In this document: positions 1 to 7,436 of the stretch, one piece after another | Position numbering within the stretch: the stretch's first letter is position 1 | How the letters are laid out: each line of letters starts with the position of its first letter | Source: Euryarchaeota archaeon UBA443 | GTDB taxonomy: Archaea; Thermoplasmatota; Poseidoniia; Poseidoniales; Poseidoniaceae | Direction of reading: 5' to 3' | Length of the DNA stretch: 22,981 nt | Assembly (NCBI GenBank): GCA_002499195.1 | Contig: DAKS01000019.1 | Location: 1 to 22,981, forward strand | Program-made: the position numbers and the translations under genes | The notes under the pieces: model-generated | Databases searched by the model: none | What the model saw: the letters and a program-made list of their open reading frames with translations, nothing else | What the model was told of the DNA's origin: nothing

Positions 1-2843
1 TGATTGCCCCATCCAGTGCCTTGTCGGTTGTAACCTCCAAAGGAAATCATACAAGCGAAGTCATCACCTTCAGGGTCAAATGTCCCTGTCGTATTGATAG
101 TGACAGTGCCGGTTTGCGGCATGATCAATTCATTCCATTGCGTAACTGCTGGGGAAAAAGAAACGTTGAGTTCTGGTGCGAGATTGGTCAATTCAATTGT
201 TCTCGTTTCGGATACACAATGTACAGCATTATCGCATACTTCCAACGTAAGGTCATGAATACCATCGCTCAGAATGATTCCAGACAGTCCATCGTTGACC
301 GAAAATGGAGCCGTACTTTGAGCCGATGAGATAACCCCGTCCAATGACGAAGTCCATGTTAATGTCAGAGGATCGTCATCCAAATCCCATGATTGCTGTG
401 CATCGAACAGCACTTGTCCCTGTGAAGGGAACACATCCCCATCCATTGGCGAGGTCCAGTTAAGGAATGGTGGTTGATTATCCAATTCAAGAACACAATA
501 CATCACTTTGTCACCATCGAAACTCGTTGTTGTGGTGTTACTCTCGCTATCGTATCCGCAATCTACCGTAACATCGTTGATGGTAGAAGCGCCGGAATTC
601 GTCCAACGTTGGGCAATGAAATCGGTTAATTCGACAACTCCAAGATCGCTTGTAAACTCGGAGACAGATGGTTCAAACTGCGTGAAACTCACGTTAGCAT
701 AGGCATTCGGAATACCATTGGAGCGGTTGTTCACAACCCATACCGTTACATCCCAAGCAACATCTATGGTTGCACCCGACGGAATATTTGCAATCGTAAG
801 ATCGATGTTGTTTGGTTGATGCAAATGCATGACTGAAGAAGCATCCAAATCCACAATGTGCAAGCCACTTGCATCGTTCAAATTCGAGAAGTTAACATCG
901 GAATTCTCAACCCATATTCGCCCACTACAATCGTTTCCAATGGTATTTCCATAGCCTCCTAAATCAGGATGATTGATGAGTTTAAGACATTCGCTTCCAA
1001 TCAATTCTGTGTTACTAAGAGTCGACGGGAAATTCCCGTTATGATTCGCATCCCAATAGATTCCACTATGATTACCTTGTAGAGTCAAGCCGTCGATGGT
1101 TCCAGCAGCCTGTTCAATGTACAATGCATATTGTGTCGAGGATTCATGTTCGATGTTCGCATTCAAGAGGTTGAATCGTCCTCCTTGTGTACCGAGTGTC
1201 AAGCCTCCGTTGTCAACGTACATCGCTGGGAGGGATGCATCGATACCAGTAATGGAAAGTTGATCAAGCCAAAGATCGACCGAATCGATAACGTAAACGC
1301 CATGACCTTGTGATGATTCTATGTGGCAATTCATACATACGACATCTCCAGATGTCGTCTCCAAATCGTTGGATTTTTGATAGGATAAACCAGACTGCTC
1401 CATCGCGTTTGAACCGAGTGCGCCATCGTCGATAGAAGTTAGATTCGAGATGGTAATGTAACGCGCATCGAATACATGAGCGCCCGAATAACCATTGTTT
1501 GCAGTCGATAATCCATCAACTACGACCGTTGCAGAATCAATGAACAGTCCTTGCTCTGAATTGTTGTGAAGATTCCAATCATAGCCTTGAAGCGAGCCAC
1601 CGCTCGATGAATGAATTCCTGGACCAGGGGAGCCACTGATTTCAATATCCTCAAGATTAGCCGCAAAGTACGAGGTTTGAATGCTCAATCCTGCTGAATG
1701 AGCGCCCTGCCCTGCTTCACCAGCATCACGTATTGTCATATTTCGAAGCGTTGTGCTCGAATCGACAAAGAACAGCCGAACACCAACCGATGAGGCGTCT
1801 TCAACGAGAACGTTCTCCAACCACGCACCAGTTGCGTTGATTTCGATCGCAGCCATTGCAATACCCGGAGATGTGGCACCAGAAGAACCAGTTCCTTGCA
1901 CGGTAAGATTGGTGAAATCAGCCGTTTCATAATTGGTATAATTCGTGTGATTGTTCTTGTCCAAGTAAACGCCACGATACATGCTGTTAGAAATGTCAAC
2001 ATCTCTGAACACAGCTCGCGTATAACCGGAGTCATCGATATGCCGAACAATGATTCCTGTATCGCTTTTATCGATGCTTAAATCCTCAAAGAGCGGCACA
2101 CTGTCTTCGACCCAAACACCTGCTGCTTCCCCGAGTACTGAACCCGAGATATTGTCCATTACAATGTCTCGATAAATGCCTCCAGAAGCACCCCATAGAT
2201 TCAGGCCGCGGAGTTGATGGTCTGTGAAGTAGGCTCCTTGAACGATGGGTGTTGATCCAGCACCAACAGACAAACCAATGCCATATCGCCAATCGTTTTG
2301 GAATGGAACGGACCGGCCTGCTTGTTCTACATGTAAGTCTCGAATGACTGGACTGGAACTTCCAAACATGTCGATACCAACACGATCCGGATTGAAGATG
2401 GTAACGTTATTCAAAATCGGATTTGAACCGTACAATGTCATACCATAAATCGCATCTTCAATGTGCAAATGGTTGACGGTACTACCTCGTCCGTACGAGG
2501 ATGCATTGAACTGAATACCTTCATGATCACCCGTGGTTGAAGAACTTGAAAGTACGACTGGACAAGTTGATGTTCCTTGAACCGTCAAACGCCCATCGAC
2601 ATAGATACGAATGCCTGGAGACATCACAACACTTGTGCAAGAAGTAATGAGCAATTCATCCTGAACATTGACGAAGTAATCACTGGTTAGTGTCACCGTA
2701 CCAGACCATGTTGTCGTAGCTCGGGCTGAAACTTCTGAACTTTCATTTTCTTGTTCCTCAAAGGGTTGGACTATAGGAGAAATAGACATTAACAGAAGGA
2801 GAGCCAACAAACTGAAAGCGAGGAGTGTTTGTTGTCTCTCCAT
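1..2843 (-). CDS. Large secreted parallel beta-helix surface protein (C-terminus beyond window)
   Basis: Reading the minus strand from the ATG at 2843 gives an uninterrupted frame of 947 codons to the left edge, so the gene is cut by the window. Residues 1 to about 27 form a signal peptide: MERQQ followed by a long Leu-rich stretch. Residues about 70-690 are short repeating units rich in G, N, D and V with I-x-N/D-x-x-I rungs (for example NPILNNVTIFN and SPVIRDLHVEQ), typical of NosD/pectate-lyase-like right-handed beta-helices. After about residue 700 the pattern changes to Ig/PKD/cadherin-like modules (DLDDDPLTLTW, FDPEGDDF). N-x-S/T sequons are very frequent, with a cluster near residues 295-305. 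It is probably an exported adhesin or carbohydrate-binding or -cleaving surface protein; catalytic activity cannot be inferred. The frame and the export signal are certain, the function is not. Its start lies 100 bp from a divergent RAM gene. Confidence 0.88.
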   Translation of the reverse strand, partial: MERQQTLLAFSLLALLLLMSISPIVQPFEEQENESSEVSARATTTWSGTVTLTSDYFVNVQDELLITSCTSVVMSPGIRIYVDGRLTVQGTSTCPVVLSSSSTTGDHEGIQFNASSYGRGSTVNHLHIEDAIYGMTLYGSNPILNNVTIFNPDRVGIDMFGSSSPVIRDLHVEQAGRSVPFQNDWRYGIGLSVGAGSTPIVQGAYFTDHQLRGLNLWGASGGIYRDIVMDNISGSVLGEAAGVWVEDSVPLFEDLSIDKSDTGIIVRHIDDSGYTRAVFRDVDISNSMYRGVYLDKNNHTNYTNYETADFTNLTVQGTGSSGATSPGIAMAAIEINATGAWLENVLVEDASSVGVRLFFVDSSTTLRNMTIRDAGEAGQGAHSAGLSIQTSYFAANLEDIEISGSPGPGIHSSSGGSLQGYDWNLHNNSEQGLFIDSATVVVDGLSTANNGYSGAHVFDARYITISNLTSIDDGALGSNAMEQSGLSYQKSNDLETTSGDVVCMNCHIESSQGHGVYVIDSVDLWLDQLSITGIDASLPAMYVDNGGLTLGTQGGRFNLLNANIEHESSTQYALYIEQAAGTIDGLTLQGNHSGIYWDANHNGNFPSTLSNTELIGSECLKLINHPDLGGYGNTIGNDCSGRIWVENSDVNFSNLNDASGLHIVDLDASSVMHLHQPNNIDLTIANIPSGATIDVAWDVTVWVVNNRSNGIPNAYANVSFTQFEPSVSEFTSDLGVVELTDFIAQRWTNSGASTINDVTVDCGYDSESNTTTTSFDGDKVMYCVLELDNQPPFLNWTSPMDGDVFPSQGQVLFDAQQSWDLDDDPLTLTWTSSLDGVISSAQSTAPFSVNDGLSGIILSDGIHDLTLEVCDNAVHCVSETRTIELTNLAPELNVSFSPAVTQWNELIMPQTGTVTINTTGTFDPEGDDFACMISFGGYNRQGTGWGN

Positions 2844-2914
2844 ACATTCCCATCCAAAGCGATAGCATTTGAAGGCACCCGTTGCATGTTTGTTGAAAGC
2901 ATAGGACCCGAAGC

Positions 2915-2920
2915 GATAAA
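2915..2920 (+). promoter_or_regulatory. Candidate TATA-like box for the RAM gene pair
   Basis: GATAAA (in gcGATAAAacc) is centred about 27 nt upstream of the GTG start at 2944, the spacing expected of an archaeal TATA box driving a leaderless transcript. No Shine-Dalgarno match precedes that GTG, which fits leaderless initiation. The match is short and the call is tentative. The surrounding octamer AAGCGATA occurs twice in this 100-bp divergent region (2857-2864 and 2911-2918). Confidence 0.4.
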
Positions 2921-2943
2921 ACCCCTCTTCTCAAGCATGTTCC

Positions 2944-3177
2944 GTGCCAGAAGCATTCGTCCTCGTCAAGACCGAACCATCGCATGAACAAGAGGTCTAC
3001 CTTGCCTTAACATCGCATAGTGCAGTCAAAGAAGTCCATGCGCTATATGGGGAGTATGACCTTCTCGCACACGTTGGCAGTGATTCGGCTAAGGGCCTTA
3101 CATCTTTATTGATGAAAGAGTTCAGAACCATCGAAGGAATTAGAGACACGCAGACACTCATTGCAGTTGAATATTGA
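2944..3177 (+). CDS. Stand-alone Lrp/AsnC ligand-binding (RAM) domain protein, copy 1
   Basis: This 77-residue protein consists only of the RAM domain of Lrp/AsnC regulators (beta-alpha-beta-beta-alpha-beta), with no helix-turn-helix. The hallmark segment is GEYDLLAHV at residues about 36-44, followed by the I-x-D-T-x-T-L-I terminal strand. In this family stand-alone RAM proteins oligomerise and bind amino acids or small effectors, acting as partners of full-length regulators or as metabolic sensors. The start is GTG at 2944; the nearby ATG at 2937 is out of frame and no in-frame ATG extends it. A second RAM gene follows after 9 nt, roughly 39 percent identical by eye, so the pair probably arose by tandem duplication and is co-transcribed. 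The ligand is unknown. Confidence 0.82.
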   Translation: MPEAFVLVKTEPSHEQEVYLALTSHSAVKEVHALYGEYDLLAHVGSDSAKGLTSLLMKEFRTIEGIRDTQTLIAVEY

Positions 3178-3186
3178 GGTGAAGAG

Positions 3187-3420
3187 ATGGCGATAGGATT
3201 TGTATTGATCACAACCATACCTGGTGAGGAAGAAAGCGTTCGAAGCGCTCTTGATAACATTGAACATGTAACGGACCGATGGATGTTGTTTGGTGAATTC
3301 GATATCCTTGCTCGTGTTCAAGCCGATGATGAATTTACACTTACTCGCTGCATCGTGGAAGAAATACGCCCCCTGAATGGCATTCAAGATACAAAGACCA
3401 TGATTGGTGCTGAATTGTAG
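3187..3420 (+). CDS. Stand-alone Lrp/AsnC ligand-binding (RAM) domain protein, copy 2
   Basis: This is the second 77-residue RAM protein, exactly as long as its upstream neighbour and alignable without gaps. Shared residues include FVL near the start, GE-x-D-x-LA-x-V at about 36-44, and GI-x-DT-x-T-x-I near the end. It has no DNA-binding domain. The start ATG is well supported by GAGGTGA at 3176-3182, a near-perfect anti-Shine-Dalgarno match overlapping the stop of copy 1, so translation of the two is likely coupled. Different residues in the helices (WML, RCIVEE) suggest the copies may form hetero-oligomers or bind different ligands; that is an inference. The stop codon abuts the stop of the convergent STAND gene with no intergenic base. 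Confidence 0.84.
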   Translation: MAIGFVLITTIPGEEESVRSALDNIEHVTDRWMLFGEFDILARVQADDEFTLTRCIVEEIRPLNGIQDTKTMIGAEL

Positions 3421-5604
3421 TTAGATATTGTGCATACGTTTTGATAACGAACGTGCGCGATTAGGACATCCAACCGAGCGATAACGCAAGATTGCTTCTC
3501 GAAGAGCGAAAATCCGGTTTTTTTCATCGAACATTGACTTCACTTCCCACCATTTTGCAACAACTCTTCGCGCTGATGGAACATCCATTGTTTCGATGAA
3601 TTGAATATCGATTTGTTCGTGAAGTAGTTGCGCTCTAGGCAACTGTGTTTCGACCAATTGTTCACAAATAAGCAAGAGAAGTGAAGCCTTGTACAAAGGC
3701 TGCTGTAATTGCGAGGCAGTAAGTTCTGCATTCCTTAGCGTCAGTGCAGCATTTGCAGAACGGGCATCAACCGATTTCAATTCTGTTTTTGTTGTGAGAT
3801 ATTGAATCAATGGATCACTGGCCAATGCAATACCTTTGAGTTGGTCGAGCAAGAAGTTCGCTGCATCGATATCACCTCGCTCAATAGCAAGACTATGACG
3901 CATGACAACGATCGTTGTTAGAATTACTTGCCGTTCGTTCTCTTTATCTGGAAGATTGACTTGATCGATAAGCCGATTGATACGATTGAAATCTTCCTCG
4001 TTAGAATTCGATGACATATCATCGATGCTACGAGAAAGAACGGAGAGTTGAATGCGTAATTTTTGCTCCGGCTTTTCAACACCATCCAGCATTGATTCAA
4101 GTTCCTCCATGATATCCTTCTTTCCTTCAAATTGCATGATTTGTAATCGGATGTTTGCAAGTTGTGGGTCATCAAAATTCTGAATGTAGTCTCTTGCTAC
4201 CTCAACCTCTGCCCGATTCAATGCATGCTGTGATGCAAGTTCAATTAACTCAAGATTCTCGCCCTCATTGGCCAATGCATCATCGAGAAGAGTCGCAAAC
4301 GCACCAGAATATGCATCCATTAGTTCGTTTGCTCGAACTGAAAGATGGCTTGAAACTTCTGTTTCACCTCTCTGAATTCTATGATGCAACTCAAGAATCG
4401 ATGCGATAGCATCGTCCTCTTTTTCCCAATGCACAATAGCAGAGAGGTGCAATGCATCGATTTCTGAATCCTCCAACGAAGATTTGCAAACATTGCGAAT
4501 AAGATGTTGCATTTCCATTGTCGAATCCCTTACACCCCATCGCAACAAGGTGTGTTCATCGAGTAACGGGACGTGATTTGGGTCTGGCATCTTTTCTGCA
4601 GGAACCGGAAAAGGTAGTACGAGGAATGGCGACATCGCTTCGTGAACTTCAGAGGATGCATCACCCAGGACAACCTGTTCAACGTAGGTTCGAACTCCTT
4701 GATTGGTCTCTGGAAGTGGAGTCGATGCATCGTAAAGGAGAATGGCGAGAGGATGTCCTCCTAATGTATCAACAATCGAGGCACGTTCATCGCCAAGTTC
4801 AGGATTCAGCAACTCGATAGCATCGGCTTGTTCCAGTGGTCCGAGATCAACATACTCTCCTTCAATTGAGAAGGTATCTCGGTCTCGACCGAGCAGCATA
4901 AACGGAATATTGTGATTCTGGAGTCCTTGAAAGAGATTCGAGAAGGATGATTGATGACGTGAAGATATCGCATGAACATCATCGAAGACCAACAACATAT
5001 TCTCCTGCTCGAAAAGAGATGCATAACCTTCAACATCGAGAATCTGAGGGGTTTCAACTTCCATTCGTTGCATGGCTTCATGGACATCGCAATACGCATC
5101 GAGTTGAACCCAATGCACCTGAATTCCTTGCCCGGCCAATTCTTGAACGACTGAACGTGCGAGTGTAGATTTGCCAATACCAGGCATACCGCGCAAGTGA
5201 ACAGGTGCATTTCGTTCCAAGGCCTCTTGGATCGATTCAATCTCAGATTGACGACCATGAAGAATCGTGTATTCTGGAACTTGTCCTTTCAACTTCAAAG
5301 ATGTTCTTGAACGACGATCAGGGACCTCTTCTGTATTTTGTTGAATCTGTTTACGTCCATCTTGTGTGATATGAACGACTTTTCGTTTTCTTCGACCAGA
5401 TCCGATTACATGAGCTTGTCGTGTTTGAATCAAACCATCTTCTTCCAACGTACTCATTGGTTGAAACAGAGCCGAACGGACAACTCCAATTCCATCAGCA
5501 ATACCTTCTAGCGAAATACTTCTTGGAACGTCCCAAGCGGATTCAAGCGCTGCTGAATGCTCATCTAACCAGCGCAAAATACGAAGCATTGCTGGCGTTA
5601 ACAT
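3421..5604 (-). CDS. Winged-helix STAND-type NTPase with helical C-terminal repeat region
   Basis: This is a 727-residue protein. Residues 1-95 look like a winged helix-turn-helix (ML-x-PAMLRILRWLDEH, then VVRSALFQPMSTLEEDGLI and a basic wing GSGRRKRKVVHIT). Residues about 112-300 are a P-loop ATPase: a GR-x-SEIESIQ lead-in, Walker A GMPGIGKS at 139-146, Walker B LLVFDD at 204-209, a sensor-like MLLGRDRD at 236-243 and GGHPLAI at 282-288, matching the GxP motif of STAND/NB-ARC/MalT-type switches. Residues about 360-727 are predicted helical and TPR-like, the usual sensing region. It probably works as an ATP-dependent, ligand-gated transcriptional regulator. A defence role, as in some STAND proteins, cannot be excluded, but no nuclease, protease or TIR effector is visible. 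It is divergent from uvrC, and a perfect dyad lies 21-44 nt upstream of its start. Confidence 0.8.
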   Translation of the reverse strand: MLTPAMLRILRWLDEHSAALESAWDVPRSISLEGIADGIGVVRSALFQPMSTLEEDGLIQTRQAHVIGSGRRKRKVVHITQDGRKQIQQNTEEVPDRRSRTSLKLKGQVPEYTILHGRQSEIESIQEALERNAPVHLRGMPGIGKSTLARSVVQELAGQGIQVHWVQLDAYCDVHEAMQRMEVETPQILDVEGYASLFEQENMLLVFDDVHAISSRHQSSFSNLFQGLQNHNIPFMLLGRDRDTFSIEGEYVDLGPLEQADAIELLNPELGDERASIVDTLGGHPLAILLYDASTPLPETNQGVRTYVEQVVLGDASSEVHEAMSPFLVLPFPVPAEKMPDPNHVPLLDEHTLLRWGVRDSTMEMQHLIRNVCKSSLEDSEIDALHLSAIVHWEKEDDAIASILELHHRIQRGETEVSSHLSVRANELMDAYSGAFATLLDDALANEGENLELIELASQHALNRAEVEVARDYIQNFDDPQLANIRLQIMQFEGKKDIMEELESMLDGVEKPEQKLRIQLSVLSRSIDDMSSNSNEEDFNRINRLIDQVNLPDKENERQVILTTIVVMRHSLAIERGDIDAANFLLDQLKGIALASDPLIQYLTTKTELKSVDARSANAALTLRNAELTASQLQQPLYKASLLLLICEQLVETQLPRAQLLHEQIDIQFIETMDVPSARRVVAKWWEVKSMFDEKNRIFALREAILRYRSVGCPNRARSLSKRMHNI

Positions 5605-5624
5605 CGGAACTCAGACCGAACCTT

Positions 5625-5648
5625 GACAACATTGCATTTGATGTTGTC
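5625..5648. promoter_or_regulatory. Perfect 8-8-8 inverted repeat (operator candidate)
   Basis: GACAACAT at 5625-5632 and ATGTTGTC at 5641-5648 are exact reverse complements separated by 8 nt (TGCATTTG). The dyad lies 21-44 nt upstream of the wHTH-STAND start at 5604, where the core promoter of a leaderless archaeal gene would sit, and 60 nt upstream of uvrC. The size and symmetry fit a site for a dimeric winged-helix protein. Autoregulation by the adjacent gene is an inference. The rest of the 104-bp intergenic region shows only a short T-tract (5678-5684). Confidence 0.5.
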
Positions 5649-5708
5649 CTTTTGTTGATTAACTGAAGTCATGCAGGTTTTTTTGACCTATGAGCGCAAG
5701 GATTCGGC

Positions 5709-7436
5709 ATGGCGGTCGATGCAGCATCTATCGATTTGCCTGCTTCACCGGGAGTATACCTGTTCAAGACAGGTGAAGGTCGCGTCTTATATGTTGGTAA
5801 AGCGACTCGTTTGAATGAACGAATTAGATCGTATTTCGCAACGAATCCAGATCGTCAAATGATTCCAGAATTGGTTGCTCGTGCTGATGATGTTGAATGC
5901 ATTGTAACGACAACGCCTCAAGAAGCTTTGATCCTTGAACGTCAACTGATTCGAGAACACAAACCACGATTCAATTCGATGCTCAAAGATGACAAGTCCT
6001 ATCCATATCTCGTCCTAACCAACGAAGAATTCCCACGCATCATGTACACTAGACATCCACCAAAGGAAGCGCACCGTTGGGGTCCTTTTCCCAATGCAGG
6101 CGCTGCAAAACAAGTCATGCAACTACTCCGAAGGCACTTCGGAATTCGTGATTGTAAGGAGTTGCTTCCCCAAGGTTGCTTAGCCATGCACATAGGTTTG
6201 TGCACTGGCCCATGCATTGATGGCGAAGGTTATACAGAACAGGTCCGAGCAGTCAAGAAAATTCTTGACGGTGAGGCCACAGAGTTGTTGGAAGAACTCG
6301 GAGAAAAAATGGATGTTTGTTCACGAGAAATGCAATTCGAACGAGCGGGTTACTATCGCGATTTGATTCGATCGATTCGAACTACAATCGGCCAACATGT
6401 TGTTTCGAGCAAATTGTATCGTGATTGCGATGCAATTGGATTTGCAGAGCAAGGTGATTTAGCCGCATTGGTCGTTTTGCATGCTGATGAAGGTGTCGTC
6501 AAAGGACAGGAGGTTTGGCCATTTGTTCATCGTGGAGACATTGGTGAGACGGTGAGTCGATTCGTTAGCGAGCATTACGTTCATCGCCGACCGCCTCGAC
6601 TATTGTTAACGCCTACTCCCTTACTCGATGGGATTCAACAATGGTTGGACCAACGTCGAGGTTCAGCGGTTGAGGTTCGCACACCTATGCGAGGTGATAT
6701 GGTCACGTTACGGACCCTTGCGGATCAAAATGCTGAGATTCAGGTTACACGGCTCGCGAACAAATCGAGTGGATCATTAGAGCAACGTGCTGCTGATGAA
6801 GCGGCATTATTGTTGAACGTCGAGCAAATGAATCACGTTGTCTGCTTCGACATGGCTCAGTTGCAAGGTGATGAACGGGTTGGAGCCAGCGTGGTTCTCC
6901 GCAATGGACGTCCGGTGAAGAAGGAGTATCGAACCTACATCGTCAAAGGTGATGCTATGGATGACTTACGAATGATGAAAGAAGTTGTTGAACGATGGTT
7001 AAAGCGGCAAGAAGAATGGCCTGATTTACTTCTTCTTGATGGCGGTGAAACGCATTTGAACACGATTCTTTCAATGTTGGATGAGCATGGTGTCCGAGAT
7101 CGATTCCAGTTAGCTGCTCTTGCTAAACGAGAAGAAACACTGCATATGGAAGGAAAGGATCCTATTGTTCTTGATCGGCGCGGACGTGTTTTCGTCCACG
7201 CTCGCGATGAAGCACACCGCTTTGTCAACACATTCCATCGAAAGCGCCGGAAAAGAAGTCGTTTAGGAGATCCACTTGAGGCCGTCCTCGGCCTAGGGGC
7301 GAAGAAACTTCAATCGCTCTTACGACATTTCGGTGGTCGCCAAGGCATCAATAATGCAAGCATTGAGGATTTGAGAACCGTCCCAGGAATCGGCTCTTCA
7401 CTTGCAGAAAGAATCTACGAAACCTTGCATCGCTAA
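5709..7436 (+). CDS. uvrC: UvrABC system endonuclease subunit C
   Basis: UvrC makes the two incisions flanking a lesion in bacterial-type nucleotide excision repair, after UvrA/UvrB recognition. All expected domains are present in 575 residues: GIY-YIG nuclease at about 10-95 (GVYLF, VLYVGKA, LIREHKPRFN), a cysteine quartet C149/C157/C165/C169 matching the region reported to bind an Fe-S cluster in E. coli UvrC, a UVR motif at about 207-225 (QFERAGYYRDLI), the RNase H-like incision domain at about 375-510 (CFDMAQLQG, LLLLDGG, RDEAHRF), and C-terminal helix-hairpin-helix motifs at 535-575 (RTVPGIGSSLAERI). The usual CFDxSH motif reads CFDMAQ, so the motif His is Gln. uvrA and uvrB are not in view. 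Archaea normally lack this system, so it is probably an old acquisition from bacteria. AAGGA lies shortly before the ATG. The last 4 bases overlap the convergent gene. Confidence 0.97.
   Translation: MAVDAASIDLPASPGVYLFKTGEGRVLYVGKATRLNERIRSYFATNPDRQMIPELVARADDVECIVTTTPQEALILERQLIREHKPRFNSMLKDDKSYPYLVLTNEEFPRIMYTRHPPKEAHRWGPFPNAGAAKQVMQLLRRHFGIRDCKELLPQGCLAMHIGLCTGPCIDGEGYTEQVRAVKKILDGEATELLEELGEKMDVCSREMQFERAGYYRDLIRSIRTTIGQHVVSSKLYRDCDAIGFAEQGDLAALVVLHADEGVVKGQEVWPFVHRGDIGETVSRFVSEHYVHRRPPRLLLTPTPLLDGIQQWLDQRRGSAVEVRTPMRGDMVTLRTLADQNAEIQVTRLANKSSGSLEQRAADEAALLLNVEQMNHVVCFDMAQLQGDERVGASVVLRNGRPVKKEYRTYIVKGDAMDDLRMMKEVVERWLKRQEEWPDLLLLDGGETHLNTILSMLDEHGVRDRFQLAALAKREETLHMEGKDPIVLDRRGRVFVHARDEAHRFVNTFHRKRRKRSRLGDPLEAVLGLGAKKLQSLLRHFGGRQGINNASIEDLRTVPGIGSSLAERIYETLHR

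Noticed and set aside
1896..2448. Plus-strand open frames within the first 2.8 kb
   Set aside because: They are shadows of the uninterrupted 947-codon minus-strand frame, which has a signal peptide and regular beta-helix rungs throughout.
1..2843. Short sequence recurrences suggestive of a repeat array or CRISPR
   Set aside because: They reflect repeated beta-helix rungs at the protein level; there are no identical repeats with regular spacers.
2758..2991. 77-codon minus-strand frame over the divergent promoter
   Set aside because: It is out of frame with the beta-helix protein and overlaps both its signal peptide coding region and the RAM gene; it shows no domain.
4806..5258. 150-codon open frame on the minus strand inside the STAND gene
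   Set aside because: It is a different frame of the same strand across the Walker A/B region, whose motifs are intact in the long frame; its translation has no recognisable domain.
3421..5604. Anti-phage STAND (Avs-like) defence gene
   Set aside because: No nuclease, protease, TIR or other effector domain is visible, and the neighbours are RAM sensors and uvrC rather than defence genes; a regulator fits better.
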